From an uncultured Actinomycetes bacterium (GTDB lineage Bacteria > Actinomycetota > Thermoleophilia > Miltoncostaeales > Miltoncostaeaceae): a stretch of 11,841 nucleotides of DNA. The notes under the pieces were generated by a model that worked only from the letters and a program-made list of their open reading frames with translations, did no database searches and was not told the origin of the DNA. Below, piece after piece: positions 6,418 to 11,841 of this stretch. Position 1 is the first letter of the stretch; each line of letters begins with the position of its first letter. Both the position numbers and the translations under genes were made by a program. The stretch spans positions 1 to 11,841 of the forward strand of contig CAIPNN010000309.1 of assembly GCA_903866425.1 (NCBI GenBank). Direction: 5' to 3'.

Positions 6418-6786
6418 TTACCTCGTTCGCTTGCGATCAGGAAATGCTGAGACGTTGCGCGGCGCATGGTCACCGAGTGGGACGATCCACCCGGTGACCA
6501 TGCGATCAAAGTGCTTACCGCTCGGACCACGAAGTAGGCCGATGGCGTTGTAGGTAACGCCGTGTTCGGTGACTTTGTGAAATGTCACAACGTGCGTGCG
6601 GCTGTGCGCGATCAGCGCGGAGCGCAGCACCTCCGGGTCGTTGAACCCGAGGATGCCCACGAACACCGCTGCACGATCGGCGCTCTTCGGGTGATCCACG
6701 CGGCCGAGGTAGTACTCGAGTTTGCCGTCAGGTACCCAGGCTGATGACCAGTCTGGGGCCCGATGCCCTGCGGTGGACCGATCCAT
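6418..6786 (-). CDS. DUF6883-like protein
   Basis: This is a 122-aa protein of unknown function from ATG 6786. Features that recall DUF6883 are GKLEYYLGRVDHPKSADRAA, then VGILGFNDPEVLRSALIAHS, then VTEHGVTYNAIGLLRGPSGK, and the closing TGWIVPLGDHAPRNVSAFPD (98-117), which corresponds to the family's Trp-Ile-Val ... Pro-Arg ... Ala-Tyr/Phe-Pro end. DUF6883 occurs in small stand-alone proteins and, as I recall, at the ends of some polymorphic toxin proteins; its activity is unknown. The start is uncertain: a GTG at 6825 in the same frame is possible and neither has a good ribosome site. DNA here is less GC-rich than its neighbours (32 of 60 bases G+C at 6541-6600 by hand count), which may hint at acquisition by transfer. 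It is paired with the downstream 67-aa gene. Confidence 0.65.
   Translation of the reverse strand: MDRSTAGHRAPDWSSAWVPDGKLEYYLGRVDHPKSADRAAVFVGILGFNDPEVLRSALIAHSRTHVVTFHKVTEHGVTYNAIGLLRGPSGKHFDRMVTGWIVPLGDHAPRNVSAFPDRKRTR
6463..6504. repeat. 18-bp inverted repeat inside the DUF6883-like gene
   Basis: The left arm 6463-6480 and right arm 6487-6504 are complementary at 17 of 18 positions, the only mismatch being 6476 with 6491. They are separated by a 6-base loop. The structure lies in the codons for the conserved Arg-Met-Val-Thr-Gly-Trp to Gly-Asp-His-Ala segment. In the mRNA it would form a very stable hairpin about 55 bases before the DUF4926-like start. See the finding on alternative pairing with that start. 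Confidence 0.85.
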
Positions 6787-6795
6787 GCCCGCATG

Positions 6796-6837
6796 GTCGC
6801 GCCCCGCGACGCGCGCGTGAGACACGCCCCGTGACGG
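6796..6837. terminator. Cluster of short inverted repeats, possible terminator or leader structure
   Basis: The 86-base spacer 6787-6872 holds three adjacent small inverted repeats: GTCGCG/CGCGAC (6796-6801 and 6805-6810, loop CCC), GCGTG/CACGC (6815-6819 and 6823-6827), and CCGT/ACGG (6829-6837). They follow the transaldolase-FBPase operon and precede the DUF6883-like gene. There is no T tract, so intrinsic termination is uncertain. If the DUF6883-like gene starts at GTG 6825, part of this is coding. Confidence 0.3.
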
Positions 6838-6872
6838 ATCTGACCCCGCCGGGTAACAACCTCCGACGCCAC

Positions 6873-7178
6873 TCAGTCGTGCGGGCGGAGGCTCCCCTGC
6901 AGCGCGGCCATTGCCCGGGCGAACATCTGCCCCATGGCGTCGGCGGCCTCATCAACCGTGTCCACCGGCTTCATGGTGGCCAGGCCAGCGGTGGACATCT
7001 GCACGGCCAGCGTGATGATCTGGAAGCGGTCAACCGGGGCGATCTGTCCGCCGCCCTCAGCCTGCACTTCCTCCATCGCCTCACGCTGGGCGCGCATCAT
7101 CTCCTTGAGGCGCTCCTTGAACTCCTCGCTCGCACCCTCGCCAAAGGCGAAGCCGAACGGGTTCTCCTCGTCACTCAC
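6873..7178 (-). CDS. Small acidic protein of unknown function, last gene of the talC-glpX operon
   Basis: I do not recognise this 101-aa protein. It starts at GTG 7178, overlapping the glpX stop as GTGA, with a GAGGGAG ribosome site inside glpX. The N-terminus is acidic and flexible (MSDEENPFGFAFGEGASEEF), followed by a charged helix KERLKEMMRAQREAMEEVQ, a Gly-rich turn, and two more helices (FQIITLAVQMSTAGLATM and VDEAADAMGQMFARAMAAL). There are no membrane segments or cysteines. Met content is high in the helices, which suggests helix packing or oligomerisation. The overlap with glpX suggests a function tied to carbon metabolism, but none can be named. Confidence 0.7.
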   Translation of the reverse strand: MSDEENPFGFAFGEGASEEFKERLKEMMRAQREAMEEVQAEGGGQIAPVDRFQIITLAVQMSTAGLATMKPVDTVDEAADAMGQMFARAMAALQGSLRPHD

Positions 7179-8185
7179 AGCCTGATCTCCCTCAGCGGCG
7201 TGCGGCTGAACATGTGGATGGTGTCCACAAACCTCACGGTACGCGTCTGCAGGTCCATGAGGATGGAATGGGTTCTGGCGCCATCACTGAAGTAGCGCAC
7301 GCCCTTGAGCAGGTAGCCATCGGTGACGCCGGTGGCGAGCACGTACATGGGCTGCGGAGCCAACTCGCGGGCGGTCAGCACACGGGTGGTGTCCTCGAGT
7401 CCGAACGGCTTGAGGCGCTCGCGCTGGGCGTCGTCCTTGGGCCACATGCGGGCCTGGATCTCGCCGCCAAGGCACTCGAGTGCGGCGGCGGTGATGACGC
7501 CCTCGGTGCTGCCACCAATACCCATGTACACATGGTCGCCGGTGCCACGCACGGCAGCCGACATGCTGGCGGTGATGTCACCGTCGGGGATGAGCTTGAT
7601 GCGCGCGCCGAGGCTGCGGATCTCCTCGATCAGCTCCTCATGCCGCGGGCGGTCGAGCACCACCACCGACAGGTCGCGAACGCGCCGGTCGTAACAGCGG
7701 GCGATGGTGTCGAGCGTGTCGGCCGTGGGCGCAGCGATGTCGACGCGCCCCTTGGCGGCCGCACCCACGCACAGCTTCTGCATGTACATGTCGGGCGCGG
7801 CCATGACGCCGCCGGGTGCACCGATGACGCACACGGCAATGGCGCCGGCGTCGCCGCGGGCCACCAGGTCGGTGCCCTCAAGGGGGTCAACCGCGATCTC
7901 GCACGGCATGCCGCCGGTGCCGAGCACCTCACCCACGTAGAGCTCCGGTGCCTCGTCCTTCTCGCCCTCACCGATGATGACCTCGCCGGTGATGGGCATG
8001 GCGCTGAATTCCTTGCGCATGGCGTCGACCGCCGCGCCGTCAGCGGAGTGGCGGTCGCCCTGCCCCACCCAACGTGCAGATGCCAGCGCCGCCTGCTCAG
8101 TGACCCGCAGGAAGTCGGTGGCCGGGACGATGGGGTGCCCCTTCAGGGCATCCGGTACGGGAATCGGAACGTCGTTGGTGCTCAT
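7175..8185 (-). CDS. glpX: Class II fructose-1,6-bisphosphatase GlpX
   Basis: This enzyme hydrolyses fructose 1,6-bisphosphate to fructose 6-phosphate and phosphate, the committed step of gluconeogenesis, in the cytosol. It has 336 aa, normal for the family. Metal- and phosphate-binding motifs are intact: GEGEKDEAP at 72-80, AVDPLEGTD at 98-106, DGDI at 201-204, GIGGSTEGV at 222-230, and ATGVTDG at 284-290. The start is ATG at 8185, overlapping the transaldolase stop as ATGA, with GGAAGGA a few bases upstream inside that gene. Many actinobacteria rely on this class of FBPase. Coupling to transaldolase fits supply of fructose 6-phosphate to and from the pentose phosphate pathway. Sedoheptulose-bisphosphatase side activity is known in some relatives and cannot be excluded. 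Confidence 0.96.
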   Translation of the reverse strand: MSTNDVPIPVPDALKGHPIVPATDFLRVTEQAALASARWVGQGDRHSADGAAVDAMRKEFSAMPITGEVIIGEGEKDEAPELYVGEVLGTGGMPCEIAVDPLEGTDLVARGDAGAIAVCVIGAPGGVMAAPDMYMQKLCVGAAAKGRVDIAAPTADTLDTIARCYDRRVRDLSVVVLDRPRHEELIEEIRSLGARIKLIPDGDITASMSAAVRGTGDHVYMGIGGSTEGVITAAALECLGGEIQARMWPKDDAQRERLKPFGLEDTTRVLTARELAPQPMYVLATGVTDGYLLKGVRYFSDGARTHSILMDLQTRTVRFVDTIHMFSRTPLREIRL

Positions 8186-8838
8186 GCATCCTTCCGGGCG
8201 AGGCGGGCGGCGTGGTCTTTGTTGAACTGCTCGATGCCCGCCGACGTGAGGGGGTGGTGCAGCATCTGGTGGAACACCTTCGGGGGGATGGTGGCGATGT
8301 CGGCGCCCATACGGGCCGCCTCCATCACGTGCACCGGCGTGCGGATGCTGGCGGCGAGCACCTCGGTGTCGTAGGCCGACTGCCCGAGTGCCTCGACGAT
8401 CTCCGCCAGATGGCCAAGGCCGTCCTCGTTGATGTCGTCGTAGCGGCCCACGAACGGCGAGACGAAGGCGGCACCGGCGGCCGCGGCAAGCAGCGCCTGA
8501 TTCGCGGTGAAGCAGAGCGTCATGTTGACCCTGATGCCGTCCTTGGCAAGCTGCGAGGTGGCCGAGAGCCCCTCGGCCATGGTGGGCAGCTTCACCACGA
8601 TGTTCGGGTGGATGGCGGCGAGGCGCCGGCCCTCCGACACCATCGTGGGCACGTCGTCAGCCACCACCTCAGCGGAGATGGGTCCATCCACCAACTCGCA
8701 GATGCGGCGGTAGATGTCGTCCTCGTCCCCCTCCACCTGCGAGAGCAGTGTGGGGTTGGTAGTCACACCAGCGAGGACGCCCCAGGAGGCGATCTCCTCG
8801 ATGTCCTGCAGGCTGGCGGTGTCGATGAACAGCTTCAC
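8182..8838 (-). CDS. tal: Transaldolase, small TalC/FSA-like type
   Basis: This is a class I aldolase-fold enzyme of the pentose phosphate pathway that transfers a dihydroxyacetone unit through a Schiff base. It has 218 aa. Visible active-site features are D6 (KLFIDTASL), TTNP at 26-29, E57 (ISAEVV), and the Schiff-base K83 (NIVVKLPTM). F129 lies in VSPFVGR. Glu at the E57 position and Phe at 129 are the transaldolase states; fructose-6-phosphate aldolases carry Gln and Tyr there. Transaldolase is therefore the better call. The start is GTG at 8838, six bases after a clear GGAGGG; the frame is open to a TTG at 8862 that lacks this support. It is the first gene of a three-gene operon with glpX and a small acidic protein. 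Confidence 0.93.
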   Translation of the reverse strand: MKLFIDTASLQDIEEIASWGVLAGVTTNPTLLSQVEGDEDDIYRRICELVDGPISAEVVADDVPTMVSEGRRLAAIHPNIVVKLPTMAEGLSATSQLAKDGIRVNMTLCFTANQALLAAAAGAAFVSPFVGRYDDINEDGLGHLAEIVEALGQSAYDTEVLAASIRTPVHVMEAARMGADIATIPPKVFHQMLHHPLTSAGIEQFNKDHAARLARKDA

Positions 8839-8921
8839 GCGGTGCCCTCCGAGGCTTGCCAATGGCTGTCTTCGAGGCTACCAGCCGCCGTCGGGGCCAA
8901 TTCGTCCCCAATTCAGGTGAC

Positions 8922-9419
8922 TCAGCGCCTGAGCACTCCAGCGCCCCAGCCGATCGCGCCGATGAGCAGTAGGCCCCCTCCAACCCAGAGGGCGATGGCG
9001 AGCCCCAGGCCATCGCCGCTGGTCACCACGCCATCACCCGTGTACCCGGGCGGATATGCATAGGTGAATCCCGCAGCCCACACGGCGGGAACGCCACGCA
9101 ACTGCGTCATCCCCCCAGCAGCAGTGACGGTGGTGGGCCTGCCGCTGGCAATGGAGCCGGCCCATGGAACATTGCGGGCCACGACACGCCCACCCATCTG
9201 CACATCACCCGTCCACATCTCGCTGCAGCCCTGCGGCCCGTAGCGCTGGTTGCTGGAACATGCGCGAGACGTACGTCCGATGAAGACCGCGGGCTTGCCA
9301 CCGGCAGCAACGGGATCGCTCGACTGGTTCGCCGTGCGGAGTGCGGCCCAGCCACCAGCGAGCAGCACCACGGCCCCGATCAGCAGGCCCAGCGGGGCCA
9401 GCAGCGCGCGCACCTTCAT
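8922..9419 (-). CDS. Two-TM membrane protein of unknown function
   Basis: I do not recognise this 165-aa protein. It has a membrane helix near the N-terminus (about 6-25, APLGLLIGAVVLLAGGWAAL), a loop of about 110 residues likely outside the cytoplasm, a second helix near the C-terminus (about 138-160, LGLAIALWVGGGLLLIGAIG), and an Arg-Arg end. The loop contains a close cysteine pair, C54 and C65 (ACSSNQRYGPQGC), that could form a disulfide, then beta-type segments and the aromatic-rich stretch AAGFTYAYPPGYTGDG. ATG at 9419 is preceded by GAGGTGG and overlaps the stop of a 33-codon mini-ORF. The frame runs far upstream but that part is Arg-rich and lies in another gene. An 83-base spacer follows before the transaldolase gene. 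Confidence 0.7.
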   Translation of the reverse strand: MKVRALLAPLGLLIGAVVLLAGGWAALRTANQSSDPVAAGGKPAVFIGRTSRACSSNQRYGPQGCSEMWTGDVQMGGRVVARNVPWAGSIASGRPTTVTAAGGMTQLRGVPAVWAAGFTYAYPPGYTGDGVVTSGDGLGLAIALWVGGGLLLIGAIGWGAGVLRR

Positions 9420-9517
9420 GCTGCCACCTCGTCGGGAATGACCGCGAGGCGGTGCGTGCCTGCGCCGCGGGCAACGAGGAGGACGCCGGAAATGACGAGG
9501 AGGGACAAAACACCCAC
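9416..9517 (-). CDS. Candidate 33-aa membrane mini-protein
   Basis: This is a very short frame from GTG 9517 whose stop overlaps the ATG of the 165-aa membrane protein as ATGA. It encodes one hydrophobic helix (GVLSLLVISGVLLVARG) followed by a short polar tail (THRLAVIPDEVAA). Codon third positions are about 75% G/C (hand count), and the ribosome site of the next gene lies within it, the pattern expected of translational coupling. The start has no obvious Shine-Dalgarno motif and lies only 27 bases from the divergent start at 9544, so leaderless initiation would be needed. It could be a single-helix partner of the next protein, or a leader peptide. I am only moderately sure it is real. Confidence 0.42.
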   Translation of the reverse strand: MGVLSLLVISGVLLVARGAGTHRLAVIPDEVAA

Positions 9518-9543
9518 AGCGTAAGCGTACGCAGGATCGACGC

Positions 9544-11067
9544 ATGACTAGGGTGGCGGGCGTGCTTGCCCGACTGCGTCTTCCCCTCCTCGTCTTCGTC
9601 GCCGGCGCCGCGACCCTCGCGGCCGAACTGACGGGGGCCCGCCTGCTGGCCCCATGGTTCGGGGCAAGCAACCTGGTGTGGGCCAACGTGATCGGGCTCA
9701 CGCTCATCTATCTCTCACTGGGCTACTGGCTGGGCGGCAAACTGGCTGATCGCTACCCCACCATGCGTGCGCTCGGCATCACCGTGATGATCGCGGCTGC
9801 CTCGCTGGCCATCCTGCCCATTGCGCTCACCCCCATCTTCAGCGCTGCGCAGTCGGCCTTCGCAGACCTCTCGGCAGGCGCCTTCGTCGCCTCGTTCGTG
9901 GGCACCATGCTCATGTTCCTGGTGCCCATCACCCTGCTGGGCATGGTTGCGCCCTGGGCCATTCGCCTGTCCGTCACCACCATTGAGACAGCCGGCTCGG
10001 TCGCGGGCCGCCTGTACGCGATCTCCACGGTCGGCAGCATTCTCGGCACGTTTCTGCCGGTGCTGGTGCTCATCCCTGCCATTGGAACCCGCCTCACGCT
10101 CATCCTCATCGCGGGCGTTCTGGCGCTGGCAGCGGTGCCACTCGTTGGCGCACGGGCAGTCGCGGCGCCACTCATCATCTTCGCGCTTCTGGCCATGCCG
10201 GTCGGCGCGATCAAAGACGCTCCGGGCGAGACCGTGCTGTTTGAGGGCGAGTCGCCGTACCAATTCGTGCAGATCTCCGAGAAGCCCGGCGGCGAACGGA
10301 TACTAAGGCTGAACGAGGGCTGGGCGCTGCACTCCGTCCTGCCCGCCAGCCGGGCGGCCCTCACCGGCGGATACTGGGACGCCTTCAGCGCACTGCCCGT
10401 CATCACCGGCGCACCCGCAGGACGACTGGCCGTCCTCGGCAACGCCGGCGGCAGCATCGCCCGCGCCTACCGGATCATCTGGCCAGAGGTGCCCGTGGAT
10501 GGGGTGGAAATCGACCCTGTCGTGAGCGAGGCCGGTGCCAGGTACCTCGACATGAACGGCCCCAACCTGACGGTGCACGAGGCCGACGCACGCTTCTGGC
10601 TTGCCGGCGAGCGCGGGCCGTTTGACGCCATCGTGGTTGATGCGTACCGGCAGCCGTACATCCCCTTCCATCTGGCCACACAGGAGTTCTTCCAGCAGGT
10701 GCACGACCGCCTCACTCCCAATGGAGTGGTGGCGATCAACGTGGGCACGCCCCCTGGGGACGACGAGGTGGTGCGGTCGATCGGTGCCACGATGCGCACG
10801 GTGTTTCCTGCAGTGATGGAAGCGCGCTACGAAGAGTTCAACAGCGTGCTCATCGGGTTCCGTAACCCAGCGGAGGCCGTGAACGCAAAGGCTGCGCTGG
10901 CAGCCGCGACGGGGGCGGTTGCCCCGGCCGCCCACAAGCTGGGCGGCCTTCTGCAGTTCGTCACGCCCGGGGGCGGTCAGGTGCTCACCGACGACAAGGC
11001 GCCGGTGGAGCAGATGACCGACGGAGCCATCCTCGACTACCTCAATCAGGGCACCCCGGGGCTCTAG
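9544..11067 (+). CDS. Membrane-anchored spermidine synthase-like protein (MFS-like N-terminus)
   Basis: This is a 507-aa protein of the fused membrane/spermidine synthase-like family. The N-terminal part (about 1-222) has seven or so membrane helices and the typical block AAELTGARLLAPWFGASNLV followed by GYWLGGKLADR. The C-terminal part (about 228-440) is a Rossmann methyltransferase-like domain: LAVLGNAGGSIAR (295-307) in the cofactor loop, GVEIDP with E322, EADAR with D349, and VVDAYRQPYIPFHL with D366 in the catalytic-loop position. The cofactor loop is GNAGGS rather than the usual GGGDG. Aminopropyl transfer is thus uncertain; such proteins are often annotated spermidine synthase without proof. 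ATG at 9544 has AGGA about eight bases upstream. It is divergent from the two membrane genes to its left, with a very short spacer. Confidence 0.88.
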   Translation: MTRVAGVLARLRLPLLVFVAGAATLAAELTGARLLAPWFGASNLVWANVIGLTLIYLSLGYWLGGKLADRYPTMRALGITVMIAAASLAILPIALTPIFSAAQSAFADLSAGAFVASFVGTMLMFLVPITLLGMVAPWAIRLSVTTIETAGSVAGRLYAISTVGSILGTFLPVLVLIPAIGTRLTLILIAGVLALAAVPLVGARAVAAPLIIFALLAMPVGAIKDAPGETVLFEGESPYQFVQISEKPGGERILRLNEGWALHSVLPASRAALTGGYWDAFSALPVITGAPAGRLAVLGNAGGSIARAYRIIWPEVPVDGVEIDPVVSEAGARYLDMNGPNLTVHEADARFWLAGERGPFDAIVVDAYRQPYIPFHLATQEFFQQVHDRLTPNGVVAINVGTPPGDDEVVRSIGATMRTVFPAVMEARYEEFNSVLIGFRNPAEAVNAKAALAAATGAVAPAAHKLGGLLQFVTPGGGQVLTDDKAPVEQMTDGAILDYLNQGTPGL

Positions 11068-11129
11068 CCACGTAACCGCAGTGAAACGCCGGCGTGCGAT
11101 TGGGCGGAGCCGGGCATAGCGTTCCCGCC

Positions 11130-11534
11130 ATGGCCATCTCGCGCATTGCGAGCATCACCGTCCCGGTCACCGACCACGACCGGGCAGTGAGTCTGTACCG
11201 GGACGTCCTGGGATTCGCGGTCATTCGCGATCAGACCACCACCGAGCGGGGCCGCGAGATTCACATGACGGCCCCCGGCGGCGGGGCCGCCATCATCCTG
11301 GTGCCCGCGTCAGACCAGCACCGGGCAGGCTCGACGCATGGGGGCGCACTTCAGGTGCGGGACATGCTCGACGCCGTGGAGCGGCTGGCGGTCGGAGGCA
11401 TTGACGTCACCATCACCGTTCGCCACCTCGACTCAGAGGCAGGCGTGTGGGCCGAATTTGCCGATCACGATGGCAATGCCTGGCTGCTGTGGCAGCCAGC
11501 CGAGCGCCCGGCTCCGGAGCTGATCGCCGCCTGA
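11130..11534 (+). CDS. VOC-superfamily (glyoxalase/bleomycin-resistance fold) protein
   Basis: This is a 134-aa protein of the vicinal oxygen chelate fold with two beta-alpha-beta-beta-beta modules. Module one reads ITVPVTDHDRAVSLYRDVLG then REIHMTAPGGGAAIILVP. Module two reads GALQVRDMLDAVERLAVGGI then AEFADHDGNAWLLWQP. The usual metal ligands appear changed: the His before the first Asp is Ser8, and the Glu three residues after Gly-Asn is Leu119. A metal-free binding protein or divergent enzyme is therefore possible; the substrate cannot be told. ATG at 11130 is preferred because it begins right before the first strand (MAISRIASITVPV). A GTG at 11094 in frame adds a Gly-rich stretch without family support. 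The gene lies 62 bases after the spermidine synthase-like gene and converges on thrB. Confidence 0.85.
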   Translation: MAISRIASITVPVTDHDRAVSLYRDVLGFAVIRDQTTTERGREIHMTAPGGGAAIILVPASDQHRAGSTHGGALQVRDMLDAVERLAVGGIDVTITVRHLDSEAGVWAEFADHDGNAWLLWQPAERPAPELIAA

Positions 11535-11541
11535 GCCACTG

Positions 11542-11562
11542 CGCCGGGGGGTCATCCCGGCG
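11542..11562. terminator. Hairpin between convergent VOC and thrB genes
   Basis: CGCCGGG (11542-11548) and CCCGGCG (11556-11562) form a perfect 7-bp stem with a 7-base loop that includes the thrB stop codon. It begins eight bases after the VOC stop. There is no T tract on either side, so it would be a weak, possibly bidirectional terminator for the two convergent genes. Confidence 0.45.
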
Positions 11563-11841
11563 TGCGGGAAAGGCGGGTGGACTCGAGGCCTTCCCACCGA
11601 GCGCGGATACCCGTGGGGGCCACGCGCTCAACGCGCACCTCAGCAGACACACCGGCACCGGCAAGCGCATCGCGCGTCGCCGCAGCGACGTCGCTGGCCT
11701 TCAATGCCTCCACCCACAGCAGCATGCTGGGGCCTGATCCCGACACGGTCACACCCAGCAGACCGTTCACGTCGAGCGCCTTCAGGGCATCCAGCCCCGG
11801 GCACAGGGGGCCGCGGTAGGGCTCATGCAGGCGATCCTGCA
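11552..11841 (-). CDS. thrB: Homoserine kinase, C-terminal part (5' end outside window)
   Basis: This is a GHMP-family kinase that phosphorylates homoserine to O-phosphohomoserine in threonine synthesis. Only the last 95 residues are visible; the gene enters from the right edge. Diagnostic segments are QDRLHEPYR, the family block near the substrate site, then LDALKALDVNGLLGVTVSGS, whose end starts the GSGPSM loop (GHMP motif 3), and the closing VRVERVAPTGIRAR. Residues match ThrB rather than other GHMP kinases because of the LHEPYR block. The stop at 11554-11552 lies inside a hairpin shared with the convergent VOC gene. The ATP-binding motif and the start lie outside the window. Confidence 0.9.
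   Translation of the reverse strand, partial: QDRLHEPYRGPLCPGLDALKALDVNGLLGVTVSGSGPSMLLWVEALKASDVAAATRDALAGAGVSAEVRVERVAPTGIRARWEGLESTRLSRTPG

Noticed and set aside
7214..8374. Long plus-strand open frame antisense to glpX
   Set aside because: His/Gly/Asp-rich translation with no fold pattern, opposite an intact GlpX; antisense shadow.
8182..8838. Fructose-6-phosphate aldolase (FSA) as the product
   Set aside because: The Glu57 and Phe129 states match transaldolase; FSA enzymes carry Gln and Tyr at these sites.
8839..8921. Possible promoter for the transaldolase operon
   Set aside because: A TAGCCT hexamer resembles a -10 box but no -35 partner lies at a suitable distance. A GGGG/CCCC mini-stem here is also too weak to call a terminator.
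9416..9517. Considered CcmD/CcmE-like cytochrome biogenesis pair for the mini-ORF and the 165-aa protein
   Set aside because: The 165-aa protein lacks the CcmE heme-binding His motif and has a second C-terminal helix; the similarity is only of size and topology.
1..11841. tRNA, rRNA, CRISPR arrays, IS elements or phage genes
   Set aside because: No cloverleaf, rRNA-like, spaced-repeat, transposase or phage structural signal was seen when reading both strands.

Overview
The window is a high-GC, gene-dense bacterial stretch. It has many GTG starts, 1-8 nt gene overlaps and Shine-Dalgarno sites of the GGAGG type. Gene content fits an Actinomycetota-like chromosome: a two-platform-protein Tad locus, class II FBPase (GlpX) and a small TalC-type transaldolase. 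The sequence alone does not fix the genus.

Region 1 (1-5694, minus strand) is the front part of a Tad/Flp pilus-type secretion locus. In transcription order it holds an OmpR-type response regulator with a degenerate receiver, an unrecognised 182-aa protein, CpaB/RcpC (SAF domain), a CpaE/TadZ-like P-loop protein lacking the Walker lysines, the TadA/CpaF motor ATPase, TadB, TadC, and a TadE/Flp-like pseudopilin with a Pro/Arg-rich tail that runs off the left edge. Consecutive genes overlap by 1-8 nt, so they are almost certainly one operon. They would build an inner-membrane platform, its motor and fibre subunits. Prepilin peptidase and secretin genes are not in view.

Region 2 (5777-6786, minus strand) lies just upstream in the same direction. 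It holds a DUF192-family gene and a compact pair of small genes resembling DUF4926 (67 aa) and DUF6883 (about 122 aa). The DUF6883-like gene is visibly less GC-rich than its surroundings and contains a near-perfect 18-bp inverted repeat. One arm of that repeat can also pair with the start codon of the downstream DUF4926-like gene. This pair is the best candidate for an undescribed small module here.

Region 3 (6873-8838, minus strand) is a carbon-metabolism operon: transaldolase, then class II fructose-1,6-bisphosphatase, then a small acidic protein of unknown function, joined by 4-nt overlaps. The first two link the pentose phosphate pathway and gluconeogenesis.

Region 4 (8922-9517, minus strand) holds a two-TM membrane protein preceded by a 33-codon TM mini-ORF that overlaps it by ATGA. 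Divergent from it, at 9544-11067 on the plus strand, is a membrane-anchored spermidine synthase-like protein. A VOC (glyoxalase-fold) protein follows on the plus strand. The window closes with the C-terminal part of homoserine kinase (thrB) on the minus strand, convergent with the VOC gene. No tRNA, rRNA, CRISPR array, IS element or other stretch over 300 bases without a gene was seen.
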